37,039 nt of DNA, from positions 1 through 37,039 of the forward strand of contig CAZWSE010000026.1 in assembly GCA_964636575.1 (NCBI GenBank). The letters are read 5' to 3'. Under the pieces are notes generated by a model. It was given only the letters and a program-made list of their open reading frames with translations, was not told the DNA's origin and did no database searches. The number at the start of each line of letters is the position of its first letter. The first letter of the stretch is position 1. Shown in pieces: positions 15,482 through 24,215 of this stretch. The position numbers were made by a program, and so were the translations under genes. Source of the stretch: CAZWSE01 sp964636575. Its GTDB lineage: Bacteria; Pseudomonadota; Alphaproteobacteria; Rhodobacterales; Rhodobacteraceae.

Positions 15482-17220
15482 GATACGCCTCCGGCGGTTG
15501 CAGCCTCTTTGGCTTTTTGAATTTGTTTGTGGTTTTGGACCAGTTCTTTCAACACATCGTCTTTTGGTCCGAATGCAGCGCGAACGCCACCTTCGATCAT
15601 CAACAACATATCACATTCCTGAATGGCCGCTGGCCGGTGGGCCATAATCAACACTGATTTGCCTTCGGATTTGAGCGCCCGGATAGCGTGGTTCAAAGCC
15701 TGCGATCCTTCGTTATCAAGGTTCGAGTTCGGCTCATCCAAAATCACGATCACCGGATCATCGAACAATGCCCGCGCCAACCCGATCCGCTGGACCTGAC
15801 CGCCCGAAAGCTGGCCTTGGCCGGTGCTAATCATAGTGTCGTATCCATCTGGCAGGCTGACAATCATATCATGTGCCGCCGCCTTTTTGGCTGCTGCCAC
15901 AACTTTCTTGGCATCCGGTTCAAGATGTAGGCGCGCGATGTTTTCTGAAATCGTGCCATCAAACAGCTGCACCCGCTGGGGCAGATAACCGATGTGCTGG
16001 CCCAGAACATCGGGTGCATACTGCGACAAGGCAGCCCCATCGAGACGGATGTGCCCGCCCGCAGGACGCCACAGCCCAGTCAAAGCTTTCGCAAGCGTTG
16101 ATTTACCCGACCCACTTGGGCCGATCACACCAATGGCCTGCCCAGGCTCAACCTTGAAGCTGACTGTTTTCAATGCAGCCTGTTTCTGGCCCGGCGCTAC
16201 GACTGTCAGGTTCGACACGTCAAGCTTGGCTTTGGGTTTCGGCAATTCTGTGCGTTCGCCTTCTTCGGGAACCGTGCCCAAAAGCTCGGCCATAGAGGTC
16301 CAGCCTTTCATAGCGCGCTGTACCGATTGCCACTGGCCCAACAACATCTCAATCGGAGCCAACGCACGACCAAGCAAGATCGAACCCGCAATCATCGCAC
16401 CGGGGGTCAACTGCCCTTGAAGCACCAGATAGGCCCCAAGACCCAGCATCGCGGACTGCAAGAACAACCGCAGCGTTTTGGTGGCGGATTGGAACGATCC
16501 ACCGATGTCGGAAGCGGTAATTTGCTGGGTCAGCGCCGTGTCACGCTTGGTCTGCCAGCGATCAAAGGCAGCCCCACGCATGCCCATCGACTGCACCATG
16601 TCAGCTTCGTTGCGAATCTGGTCGGACATCATATTGGCCTGATGACCAGAGGCATTGGCCCGTTGCACAGGCAGCTTCGATAGCCATTGGTTGGCAAGCG
16701 TGATTATAATTAGCAGGGCCCCACCGCAAAGCGCCAGATAACCGAGCCACGGATGGAAAATGAAAATCCCGATGAAGAACAGAGGCGTCCACGGCAAATC
16801 AAAGAACGCCATCAAAACAGGCGACACCATCAACCGCTGCACGGATTCCAGATCGGACAAAGCGGTTTGAGTGTTCACATCCGGCGCAATCGCAGATTTG
16901 CGGATCACGGCATCAAACACACGCCGATCCAGCCGAGATTGGAACCGAGCACCGACACGTCCCATAACCCGACCGCGCACATATTCCATCAAGCCCATGA
17001 TCCCGTAGAGGAACACAACCAGCAACGATAAGGCGATCAGCGTCGCCTCGGACCGGCTGCCCAAAACGCGGTCATAGACCTGCAACATGTAAATCGGCCC
17101 TGTCAGCATCAGCATGTTTGCGAAAAAACTGAAAATACCGACGGCCCAATACAGTCCGCGGCTTTCACGGCGGGCGGCGCGAAGCTCCTCGCGGCCGCGT
17201 TCGAGTGTTGCTGTGTCCAC
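15478..17220 (-). CDS. Type I secretion system permease/ATPase (PrtD-like)
   Basis: A 580-residue ABC exporter that powers type I secretion, typically of RTX proteins with C-terminal signals. The membrane domain (about 20-310) has several helices, starting with LYWAVGIFSFFANMLMLTGP. The ATPase domain shows Walker A GPSGSGKS (367-374), Q-loop Gln415, signature LSGGQ (471-475), Walker B IVILDE (491-496) and switch His528. There is no C39 peptidase domain, so the substrate is not cleaved at a leader. The start is GTG at 17220 with AAAGG upstream. The cargo gene is not adjacent; the RTX peroxidase at 29.8-31.9 kb is the only RTX candidate in the window. Confidence 0.95.
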   Translation of the reverse strand: MDTATLERGREELRAARRESRGLYWAVGIFSFFANMLMLTGPIYMLQVYDRVLGSRSEATLIALSLLVVFLYGIMGLMEYVRGRVMGRVGARFQSRLDRRVFDAVIRKSAIAPDVNTQTALSDLESVQRLMVSPVLMAFFDLPWTPLFFIGIFIFHPWLGYLALCGGALLIIITLANQWLSKLPVQRANASGHQANMMSDQIRNEADMVQSMGMRGAAFDRWQTKRDTALTQQITASDIGGSFQSATKTLRLFLQSAMLGLGAYLVLQGQLTPGAMIAGSILLGRALAPIEMLLGQWQSVQRAMKGWTSMAELLGTVPEEGERTELPKPKAKLDVSNLTVVAPGQKQAALKTVSFKVEPGQAIGVIGPSGSGKSTLAKALTGLWRPAGGHIRLDGAALSQYAPDVLGQHIGYLPQRVQLFDGTISENIARLHLEPDAKKVVAAAKKAAAHDMIVSLPDGYDTMISTGQGQLSGGQVQRIGLARALFDDPVIVILDEPNSNLDNEGSQALNHAIRALKSEGKSVLIMAHRPAAIQECDMLLMIEGGVRAAFGPKDDVLKELVQNHKQIQKAKEAATAGGVS

Positions 17221-17391
17221 CTGTTGGCACCTTTCTGCCGGTTCTGCTGACCTTCTGGTAGCAGACCGTTCCTTACTATAACCTTTGCACTATGACATTT
17301 TGACTCTGGCACTCTTTTCTTGGTGGCGCAGGCCCGCATAGCGACTTATCTACTCAAGGGACCGTTTACGCAGAATTTCAGGGGAATTCTA

Positions 17392-18180
17392 TTGGTACGT
17401 ATCATCCATACGCCGTTTCTTGCCAAAGCGTTGCGCAAGATCACCGCATTGACAGGTTTGCTTGCGGTAGCGGCCTGCTCCACACCGGACGGGACCGCCC
17501 CTGTGGCGTCTGGCATCAACGATCCCAATGAGCAGCGCAACCGCAAGGTTCATGCGTTCAACAAAGGGCTCGACCGTGCAATCGTGCGCCCTGTTGCCGT
17601 CGCCTACACCACGGTTACCCCTGATCCGCTGGAAGACGGGATCAGCAATATGGCCAATAACCTTGGCACCCCCAATACAATCGTCAACAACCTGCTTCAG
17701 GGGGATTTGGCCGGTGCGGGTGTGTCCACAGGTCGGTTCTTGATGAATTCAACCATCGGCCTTGGCGGGTTTATCGATGCGGCTACGGCCTTCAATATGC
17801 CTGAGGCCAATACTGACTTTGGTGAAACACTATACGTTTGGGGTGCAGCAGAAGGCCCTTATACAGAAGTCCCGATTACTGGCCCCGCCACACAGCGCGA
17901 TGCCACGGGACAAATTGTTGATCTGTTTCTTGACCCGCTATCCTACAGGCTGCCGAATCCCGAAGGGTACTACAAAACCGGCATCACTGCGGTGGGCAAA
18001 GTCGGCCAGCGTGGTCGGTTCGCCGATACCGTGGATTCCGTTTTGTACGATAGCGCCGACAGCTACACCCAATCTCGCCTGATCTATCTGCAAAATCGCC
18101 GGTTTGAGTTGAACAAAGGCGAAGACACCACATATGACGATCCGTACTCAGACCCCTACGAGGACCCTTATGCCCAGTAA
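17392..18180 (+). CDS. mlaA: MlaA (VacJ) phospholipid-transport lipoprotein
   Basis: A 262-residue outer-membrane lipoprotein of the Mla pathway, which removes mislocalised phospholipid from the outer leaflet. The signal peptide ends in a lipobox LAVAAC, with the mature protein starting CSTPDG. The VacJ core is clear: NRKVHAFNKGLDRAIVRPVA, SNMANNLGTPNTIVNNLLQG and GRFLMNSTIGLGGFIDAA (all short landmarks), then DFGETLYVWG. The frame contains no ATG near the start. TTG at 17392 follows AGGGG by seven bases and begins the signal peptide, so it is preferred over the TTG at 17320. The C-terminus is acidic (DDPYSDPYEDPYAQ). The mlaC start lies inside its last codons. Confidence 0.94.
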   Translation: MVRIIHTPFLAKALRKITALTGLLAVAACSTPDGTAPVASGINDPNEQRNRKVHAFNKGLDRAIVRPVAVAYTTVTPDPLEDGISNMANNLGTPNTIVNNLLQGDLAGAGVSTGRFLMNSTIGLGGFIDAATAFNMPEANTDFGETLYVWGAAEGPYTEVPITGPATQRDATGQIVDLFLDPLSYRLPNPEGYYKTGITAVGKVGQRGRFADTVDSVLYDSADSYTQSRLIYLQNRRFELNKGEDTTYDDPYSDPYEDPYAQ

Positions 18181-18763
18181 CCTGACCCGTCGCGTTTTCA
18201 TCGCCAGTGCAGCCGCAGCCACCCTGCCTTTGCCTGCGTTGGCCTTGTCGGAAGCACAAGCAAAATCACTGGTCGACAAGCTGGTCGCACAAATCAACAA
18301 GGTGATTGCATCTGGTAAGTCCGAAGGCGCTATGATCCGCGACTTTGAAAAGATCTTCGTGCGCTACGCAGACACAAACATCATGGCGCGTTACGTTCTT
18401 GGTGCGGATGCCCGCAGCGCCAGCGCAGGCCAGATGAAGAAGTTCACTCGCGCTTTTCAAGGCTATATCTCCCGAAAGTACGGCAAGCGGTTTCGTGAAT
18501 TCATTGGTGGCCGTGTGGACGTCACCGGGTCACGCAAGATCAAAAGCGGATATGAAATCAAATCCGTGGTCACCCTGCGCGGTCAAAGCCCGTTTGAGGT
18601 GATCTTTCTGGTGTCCGACAAGTCCGGCAAACCGCTGTTCTTCAATATGTTCATCGAAGGCATCAACTTGCTGCTCACAGAACGGTCTGAAATCGGGTCA
18701 TTGCTGGACAAGCGCAAGGGCAATCTGGATCAGCTTACCGCCGACCTGGGCGCGACAGGGTAA
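18170..18763 (+). CDS. mlaC: MlaC/Ttg2D phospholipid-binding periplasmic protein
   Basis: A 197-residue periplasmic carrier that moves phospholipid between MlaA and the inner-membrane Mla transporter. The N-terminus has a twin-arginine-type signal (LTRRVFIASAAAATLPLPALA), rather than the plain Sec signal of the E. coli protein. The Ttg2D fold shows in FEKIFVRYADTNIMARYVLG and in GFREF- and VRGQSPFEV-like strands (here RFREFIGGRVDV and LRGQSPFEVIFLVSD). The start ATG at 18170 has GAGGA five bases before it and overlaps mlaA by 11 bp, which implies coupling. MlaD, MlaE and MlaF are not in the window. It is convergent with the PBP1A gene, with 3 bp between the stops. Confidence 0.92.
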   Translation: MPSNLTRRVFIASAAAATLPLPALALSEAQAKSLVDKLVAQINKVIASGKSEGAMIRDFEKIFVRYADTNIMARYVLGADARSASAGQMKKFTRAFQGYISRKYGKRFREFIGGRVDVTGSRKIKSGYEIKSVVTLRGQSPFEVIFLVSDKSGKPLFFNMFIEGINLLLTERSEIGSLLDKRKGNLDQLTADLGATG

Positions 18764-18766
18764 GGC

Positions 18767-20947
18767 CTATCTGTCGCCCGCAGTCGGATCACGTCGCACT
18801 GTACCGTTGCCGCCGCCGCCAAGCAGATCGCGCAACAGCTTTTCGATGCCGCCCCCGCCCTGTCCGTTGACCGGTTGATTAAACTCTCTCAGCGTGGGCG
18901 CAGCGGGTTCAGGCTGTAGCATTGGCAGAGGTCTGTTTGGCAACCCCTCATGCGCACGGCTCATGACTTCGCGGAAGATCTCGGCTGGCAGGCCGCCTCC
19001 CGTTACACCTGTCAGCGGTGTGTTGTCGTCATACCCCATCCAAACCGCCGCCACATAGTCTGCAGAGAACCCGACAAACCAAGCATCCCGCGCGGCTTGC
19101 GTTGTTCCTGTCTTGCCCGCGATCTGACGACCACCAAAGGCCGCCCGCCCGCCGGACCCGTTGGAAACGACCTTTTCCATCATAAAGATCAGCTGCCGTG
19201 CTGCGTCTTCTTGAATGACCCGCTCACCGATGCCGGTGCCGGTTCCAATCAAAGGCTCGTCATCGCCCAACAGCTTCAATTCGGTCAGCCCGTAGGGGGT
19301 TACCGATGACCCACCGTTCAAGATACCTGCATAGGCACCCGTCATATTGATAAGCGTGCTTTCAGACGCACCAAGCGCCAGTGCTGGACCAAGAGCAAGG
19401 TCGCCTTCAAGCCCGAAATCCGCAGCCACAGTGCGCACCAGATCGAGCCCGACGCTTTCCGCGACTTTCACAGCCGGAATATTGAGCGAGTCCTTCAACG
19501 ACTGCGTCAGGGTCACGTCGCCGTAGTATTTGTTGGTGTAGTTCTTCGGACACCATTCGCCAGAGCCGGGGATATTCCAACAGGTCGGTTCATCCAGGAC
19601 GTAGTCATTGGGGGAATATCCAAGCTCCAAAGCGGTCGCATAAACAAAGGGTTTGAACGCAGATCCGGTCTGGCGCAGCGCTTGGGTTGCGCGGTTGAAC
19701 CCACCCGAGACCTTTTGACGTCCGCCCACCATGGCGCGCACAGCCCCATCGGCCGACATGACGATCACGGCGGCCTGCGCTTCGGACCCTTTGCGCACCT
19801 TGTTTTCAAACACCCAAGCCAGCCCGTCTTCAGCCGCTTTCTGGATGCGCTGATCTAGAGTGGTGCGGATAATGACATCTTCTGTCGTGTCGCGGGTAAA
19901 GAACTCAGGTCCAGTCGACATGACCCAATCCGCAAAGTATCCGCCTGCGCGCTTTTCAGCAGCCTCAGAAAGTACGGCAGGGTTCGCGCGGGATACGGCT
20001 TCTTCTTCGGGGGTCAAATAGCCCTGTTCGCGCATAAGGCGCAGAACAGTGGCGGCGCGGTTCCGGCTGCGATCCAGATTGGCGGTTGGGGACAATGTGG
20101 TGGGGGCGGTCAAAAGGCCGGCCAGCATTGCACCTTCGGGCGGGGTCACTTCGTTGGCGGATTTGCCGAAGAACCGCTGAGACGCGGCCTCTGCCCCATA
20201 TGCACCGCCACCCATGTAAGCACGGTTGAGGTAGATCGACAGGATATCGTCCTTGGAGTACTTTAGCTCCATCGCCATCGCATAGATCATTTCCTGAACT
20301 TTGCGTTGGATTGTGCCGCGTCGGCATTCACGTTCGTACTGTTGTTCGGTCTGACCACTGGTGGGATCAAAGGGTTCACCCATACACAGCAGTTTTGCCG
20401 TTTGTTGGGTCAACGTAGAGCCGCCATTTCCCGACAAAGGACCACGACCTTCGCGCAGGTTTATGCGGATGGCACTGGCGATCCCGCGCGGGGACACGCC
20501 CCAGTGGCCATAGAACCGTTTGTCCTCAGTGGCGATGATCGCGTTCTTGAGATGCGGGGAGACAGTATCTGCGGTCACAACGCCGCCAAACTGGTCACCG
20601 CGCCACGCAAATACCTTGCCTTCGGTGTCGAGCATGGTGACCGAGCCTTTTGCGCGCCCATCGAGAACTTCGATCAAAGGGGGCAAGGTTGTATAGAAAT
20701 ACCCAATTGCCAGGCCCAGAACCAGAACGCCAAGGGCAGTCACGCGCCAACCGACACCCCAGATGATTTTCCAAATCCAGCGGAAGATGGCGCGAAAGAA
20801 ACGAGACACCGGATTACGCTTTACCGCCTTCTTTTTGCGACGCGGATTGGTTGTCACCTTCGGCTTGGTACTGGATTTGCGTTTAGACGACGCCGGAGCG
20901 CGTTTGTCCGCCACCAAAGGTGGTTTGCGACGATTGTTATTGGTCAT
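18767..20947 (-). CDS. mrcA: Penicillin-binding protein 1A (class A)
   Basis: A 726-residue bifunctional peptidoglycan synthase. The cytoplasmic N-terminal tail (1-75) is very basic (Lys/Arg-rich). A single membrane helix follows (VTALGVLVLGLAIGYFYTTL). The glycosyltransferase domain contains EDKRFYGHWGVSPRGIASAI and GGSTLTQQTAKLL. The transpeptidase domain has the serine motif GSAFKPF (S-x-x-K), the SLN motif in LKDSLNIPAVKV, and KTGT. The C-terminus is Pro/Gly-rich. The ATG at 20947 has AGGA upstream; a longer open frame to 21019 is not supported. It is divergent from glnK. Essential wall growth is its normal role. Confidence 0.95.
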   Translation of the reverse strand: MTNNNRRKPPLVADKRAPASSKRKSSTKPKVTTNPRRKKKAVKRNPVSRFFRAIFRWIWKIIWGVGWRVTALGVLVLGLAIGYFYTTLPPLIEVLDGRAKGSVTMLDTEGKVFAWRGDQFGGVVTADTVSPHLKNAIIATEDKRFYGHWGVSPRGIASAIRINLREGRGPLSGNGGSTLTQQTAKLLCMGEPFDPTSGQTEQQYERECRRGTIQRKVQEMIYAMAMELKYSKDDILSIYLNRAYMGGGAYGAEAASQRFFGKSANEVTPPEGAMLAGLLTAPTTLSPTANLDRSRNRAATVLRLMREQGYLTPEEEAVSRANPAVLSEAAEKRAGGYFADWVMSTGPEFFTRDTTEDVIIRTTLDQRIQKAAEDGLAWVFENKVRKGSEAQAAVIVMSADGAVRAMVGGRQKVSGGFNRATQALRQTGSAFKPFVYATALELGYSPNDYVLDEPTCWNIPGSGEWCPKNYTNKYYGDVTLTQSLKDSLNIPAVKVAESVGLDLVRTVAADFGLEGDLALGPALALGASESTLINMTGAYAGILNGGSSVTPYGLTELKLLGDDEPLIGTGTGIGERVIQEDAARQLIFMMEKVVSNGSGGRAAFGGRQIAGKTGTTQAARDAWFVGFSADYVAAVWMGYDDNTPLTGVTGGGLPAEIFREVMSRAHEGLPNRPLPMLQPEPAAPTLREFNQPVNGQGGGGIEKLLRDLLGGGGNGTVRRDPTAGDR

Positions 20948-21045
20948 GAAGGTCCTGCCCGGCCCGTAGTATTTTTCCCAAGATACACATTCAGCTTCGG
21001 AATGTTGAGGGAAAGGCACCAGAACATTCCCTTTTTATTGCGCAC

Positions 21046-21087
21046 ATTTTTTGAGCATTTGTAATTTTTTGTGCAAAAATTGTGCAC
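21046..21087 (+). promoter_or_regulatory. Repeated operator-like elements upstream of glnK
   Basis: Two near-identical 12-mers, ATTTTTTGAGCA (21046-21057) and ATTTTTTGTGCA (21064-21075), are spaced 18 bp apart. The second overlaps a perfect dyad GTGCA-N7-TGCAC (21071-21087). They lie 120-160 bp upstream of glnK. GTGC/GCAC half-sites recall NtrC-type sites, but the arrangement is not the classical consensus, so the regulator is only inferred. Confidence 0.45.
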
Positions 21088-21208
21088 TTTGGTCAATTTT
21101 GAGGGGGCAGTGCTTAAGAGCTGTTCTTTTCAAGAGCCTGCGACTCGGTCTCTTTCTCATCCTGCAAAGACAACGCGCTCGAAGGCGCAGCACGAAAAGG
21201 GGACATGC

Positions 21209-21547
21209 GTGAAACTGATTATTGCAACGATCAAACCGTTCAAACTGGAGGAGGTTCGCGAAGCGCTGACCGAGGCCGGTGTACGCGGAATGATGGTCAC
21301 AGAGATTAAGGGGTTCGGCTCTCAATCCGGACACACAGAGATTTACCGCGGCGCGGAATACGCCGTGAACTTTGTACCGAAGATCAAAATCGAAATCGTG
21401 GTGAGCGCGGCTATGACCGACCAAATCGTTGAGACGATCGCGAAAACCGCTCAGACGGGCAAGATCGGCGACGGTAAGATTTTTGTTCTGGACGTTCAGC
21501 AAGCGGTGCGCGTGCGGACCGGCGAAACAAACGATGATGCGCTGTAA
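21209..21547 (+). CDS. glnK: Nitrogen regulatory protein PII (GlnK)
   Basis: A 112-residue PII signal protein of exact family length. It senses ATP/ADP and 2-oxoglutarate, and gates the ammonium channel encoded next to it. The uridylylation residue is Tyr51 at the tip of the T-loop (YRGAEYAVNFVPK), and the C-terminal nucleotide motif is GKIGDGKIFV. The start is GTG at 21209 with AAGGGG seven bases upstream, giving the usual VKLIIATIKPFKL opening; the longer frame to 21071 is not PII-like. amtB follows after 31 bp, the standard glnK-amtB pair, expected to be induced under nitrogen limitation. Confidence 0.97.
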   Translation: MKLIIATIKPFKLEEVREALTEAGVRGMMVTEIKGFGSQSGHTEIYRGAEYAVNFVPKIKIEIVVSAAMTDQIVETIAKTAQTGKIGDGKIFVLDVQQAVRVRTGETNDDAL

Positions 21548-21578
21548 ACCAGCACGCAATTCAAGGGGAATACGACAC

Positions 21579-22916
21579 ATGAAACTGATGAAATCAATCG
21601 CAACAGTTGGCGCTTTGAGCCTGTTGCCAACACTGGCCTTGGCCCAAGACGGCCCGACGCCCGGTGTGAATGCCTCGACCGATACGGTCTTTATTTTGAA
21701 CTCTCTTTTGTTCCTTGTGGGCGGCTTTCTGGTGTTCTGGATGGCAGCGGGCTTTACCATGCTCGAAGCGGGTTTGGTGCGCGGCAAGAACGTGACCATG
21801 CAGCTGACCAAAAACATGGGGCTCTTTTCGCTGGCCGCTTTGGCCTATTACGCTTTCGGCTATAACCTGATGTACCCCTTGGGCACATGGATGACAGAAG
21901 GCATCGTGTCTGGCGTCTTTGGTCCTGCGGTTTTGGAAGCCGTTGGTGTCGCAGCCGATGCTGCTGACGACTATTCCTATGCATCGACTGGGTCGGACTT
22001 CTTCTTTCAGTTGATGTTCTGTGCTGCGACCGCTTCGATCGTGTCTGGCACCGTGGCCGAGCGTATCAAATTGTGGCCCTTCCTGATCTTCGTGATCATC
22101 CTGACCGGCATCATCTATCCGCTGCAAGCCAGCTGGAAATGGGGCGGTGGCTTCTTGGACGAAATGGGTTTCCTTGACTTCGCGGGCTCTACGGTTGTGC
22201 ACTCCGTCGGTGGCTGGGCTGCTTTGGTCGGCGCGTTGATCCTTGGACCACGCATCGGCAAGTACAACAAAGAAGGCAAAACAGTTCCGATGCCGGGTTC
22301 CAACCTGCCATTGGCCACGCTGGGTACCTTCATCCTGTGGATGGGATGGTTCGGCTTTAACGGTGGTTCTCAACTTGCGATGGGCACTGTAGGCGACGTC
22401 GCCGACATCAGCCGCATCTTCGCTAATACCAACACGGCCGCAGCCGGTGGTGCAATCGCCGCATTGATCCTGACCCAAGTCATGTACAAGAAGCCTGACC
22501 TTACAATGGTACTGAACGGTGCCTTGGCCGGTCTGGTGTCGATCACGGCAGAGCCTTTGACCCCAACCTTGGGTGGCGCAACCTTGATCGGTGCAGTTGG
22601 TGGTGTGATCGTGGTCTTCGCGGTTCCATTCCTCGACAAGCTGAAAATCGACGATGTTGTTGGTGCGATCCCTGTCCACCTTTTTGCCGGTATCTGGGGA
22701 ACCATCGCGGTTTGCTTCACGAACCCGGACGCATCCATGGGTGTTCAGCTTTATTCCATCCTTGTGGTTGGCATCTTCACAATCGTCGCCTCTGGTATCG
22801 TCTGGTTCATCCTGAAAGCCGTCACCGGCATCCGGGTTGATGAAGAAGCCGAAGTAATGGGGCTCGACATGGCCGAGCTAGGCATGGAAGCCTATCCTGA
22901 ATTCTCAAAAGGCTAA
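21579..22916 (+). CDS. amtB: Ammonium transporter AmtB
   Basis: A 445-residue channel for ammonium uptake in the inner membrane, with about 11 transmembrane helices. A cleavable signal peptide precedes the first helix (MKLMKSIATVGALSLLPTLALAQ is the landmark, cut after ALAQ). The gate region includes FFFQLMFCAATASIVSGTVAER. The two conserved pore histidines are in VVHSVGGWAALVGALILG and in VHLFAGIWGT. The C-terminal cytoplasmic tail, which GlnK contacts, ends in LGMEAYPEFSKG. The ATG follows AAGGGG by eight bases. It is the second gene of the glnK pair and ends at a good terminator. Confidence 0.97.
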   Translation: MKLMKSIATVGALSLLPTLALAQDGPTPGVNASTDTVFILNSLLFLVGGFLVFWMAAGFTMLEAGLVRGKNVTMQLTKNMGLFSLAALAYYAFGYNLMYPLGTWMTEGIVSGVFGPAVLEAVGVAADAADDYSYASTGSDFFFQLMFCAATASIVSGTVAERIKLWPFLIFVIILTGIIYPLQASWKWGGGFLDEMGFLDFAGSTVVHSVGGWAALVGALILGPRIGKYNKEGKTVPMPGSNLPLATLGTFILWMGWFGFNGGSQLAMGTVGDVADISRIFANTNTAAAGGAIAALILTQVMYKKPDLTMVLNGALAGLVSITAEPLTPTLGGATLIGAVGGVIVVFAVPFLDKLKIDDVVGAIPVHLFAGIWGTIAVCFTNPDASMGVQLYSILVVGIFTIVASGIVWFILKAVTGIRVDEEAEVMGLDMAELGMEAYPEFSKG

Positions 22917-22949
22917 GTTCCTCCCTCAATTAGTCTGAGAAACCAAAGA

Positions 22950-22980
22950 CCTCCGATGTTTGCGCATCGGGGGTTTTTTT
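22950..22980 (+). terminator. Intrinsic terminator after amtB
   Basis: A 9-bp stem (22950-22958 with 22965-22973, one G-T pair) with a 6-nt loop, followed by seven T residues, 33 bp past the amtB stop. Confidence 0.88.
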
Positions 22981-23030
22981 GTGCCTTGTTGGAATCCACG
23001 TGTTTTGAGTATTTGAGAAAGGGTAAAGGG

Positions 23031-24215
23031 TCAGATGCCGCAATCAACAATGGCTTTCGCCAAGATCGGGATCGACTGCTTGTTCAGCCCCGCAATGTTC
23101 ATACGGCTGTCGCCCACCATATAGATCCCGTAGTCTACCCGCATTTTCTCAACCAAGTCAGGCGTGGTTCCCAGCCGCGAGAACATGCCTCTGTGTTGTG
23201 CCAGAAAGCCGAACCGGTCTGATCCGGACACCCGTTGCAATTCGTCCGCGAGCGCCTGTCGCAAGTCCAGCATGCTCAGCCGCACCGTCTCCAGTTCTTG
23301 CGCCCAGTTTTCTCGAAGCCCTTCGTCGTTCAGGATCATCGTCACCAGCCGCGCCCCGTGATCCGGCGGGAAGGAATAGTTTTGTCTGTTCAGGAACGCC
23401 AAAGTGTCTTGGGAAAGCCCCCGCTGCGCGGCGTCTTGCGAGACAGCCATCAACAGCCCCGTCCGTTCGCGGTAAATCCCGAAGTTCTTGGAGCAACTGG
23501 CCGCGATCAAACATTCCGGCACGGATGCGGCCACCAATCGCGTGGCCTGCGCATCTGTATCCAACCCTTCGCCGAACCCCTGATACGCGATATCGACCAT
23601 CGGCACGGCACCTGTTTTCAGCAGGACATCAATGACCGCCTGCCATTCCACAAGGTTTAGGTTTGCCCCCGTCGGATTGTGACAACACCCATGCAGAAGA
23701 ACCACATCGCCTGCGCGCGCTGTGCTGATGTCTTCGATCATCCCGTTGAAATCAACGCCGCGTGTCTCGCTGTCAAAGTACCGATACGCGACCCGTTCCA
23801 TCCCTAGATAGTCCAGCATGGACAGATGGTTCGGCCACGTCGGATCAGACACAAAGACGCGGGCCTTCGGATTGGCCAGCCGGATCATCTCAAAGGCTTG
23901 CCGTACAGCCCCTGTTCCGCCGGGCGTCGCTGCGGCTGCCACTTGCGCGCGCTGGACAGCATCGCCGAGCACGAGAGATATCATCGCATCCGAGAACGCC
24001 GGATCACCGGTCAGCCCAACGTAGGACTTTGTGGATTGATCTTCCCACAGCCGGTGTTCGGCCTCTTTGACCGATGCCATAACAGGGGTGTTGCCCGATG
24101 CGTCTTTGTAGACCCCGACGCCAAGATCGACCTTGGCCTCGCGTGGGTCGTCCTTGAACTGCTGCATCAGCATCAAAATCTTGTCAGGGTCTTGGGCTTC
24201 AAGCGCATTAAACAT
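23031..24215 (-). CDS. tyrB: Aromatic amino acid aminotransferase
   Basis: A 394-residue class I PLP aminotransferase of the AspC/TyrB type, which moves amino groups between aromatic or dicarboxylic amino acids and 2-oxoacids. The PLP lysine is Lys243 in SCSKNFGIYRERTG. Other landmarks are GVGVYKD near residue 32-38, YVGLTGDPAF, the cofactor loop HGCCHNPTGANL, and DIAYQGFGEGL. The C-terminus contains the substrate arginine in SRMNIAGL. AspC versus TyrB preference cannot be settled by eye. The ATG at 24215 shares one base with the sseA stop, so both probably form one transcript. Confidence 0.93.
   Translation of the reverse strand: MFNALEAQDPDKILMLMQQFKDDPREAKVDLGVGVYKDASGNTPVMASVKEAEHRLWEDQSTKSYVGLTGDPAFSDAMISLVLGDAVQRAQVAAAATPGGTGAVRQAFEMIRLANPKARVFVSDPTWPNHLSMLDYLGMERVAYRYFDSETRGVDFNGMIEDISTARAGDVVLLHGCCHNPTGANLNLVEWQAVIDVLLKTGAVPMVDIAYQGFGEGLDTDAQATRLVAASVPECLIAASCSKNFGIYRERTGLLMAVSQDAAQRGLSQDTLAFLNRQNYSFPPDHGARLVTMILNDEGLRENWAQELETVRLSMLDLRQALADELQRVSGSDRFGFLAQHRGMFSRLGTTPDLVEKMRVDYGIYMVGDSRMNIAGLNKQSIPILAKAIVDCGI

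Noticed and set aside
20306..21064. A 252-residue plus-strand frame over the PBP1A start
   Set aside because: It is antisense to the PBP1A N-terminus, and its translation is a Cys/His/Arg-rich shadow.
21109..21135. A possible sigma-54 promoter upstream of glnK
   Set aside because: A GGGGCAG...GAGC pairing exists, but the spacing between the GG and GC elements is 12 rather than 10 bases.
21594..22679. A 361-residue minus-strand open frame over amtB
   Set aside because: AmtB is certain on the plus strand, and the antisense product is low-complexity and His/Gln-rich without a start signal.
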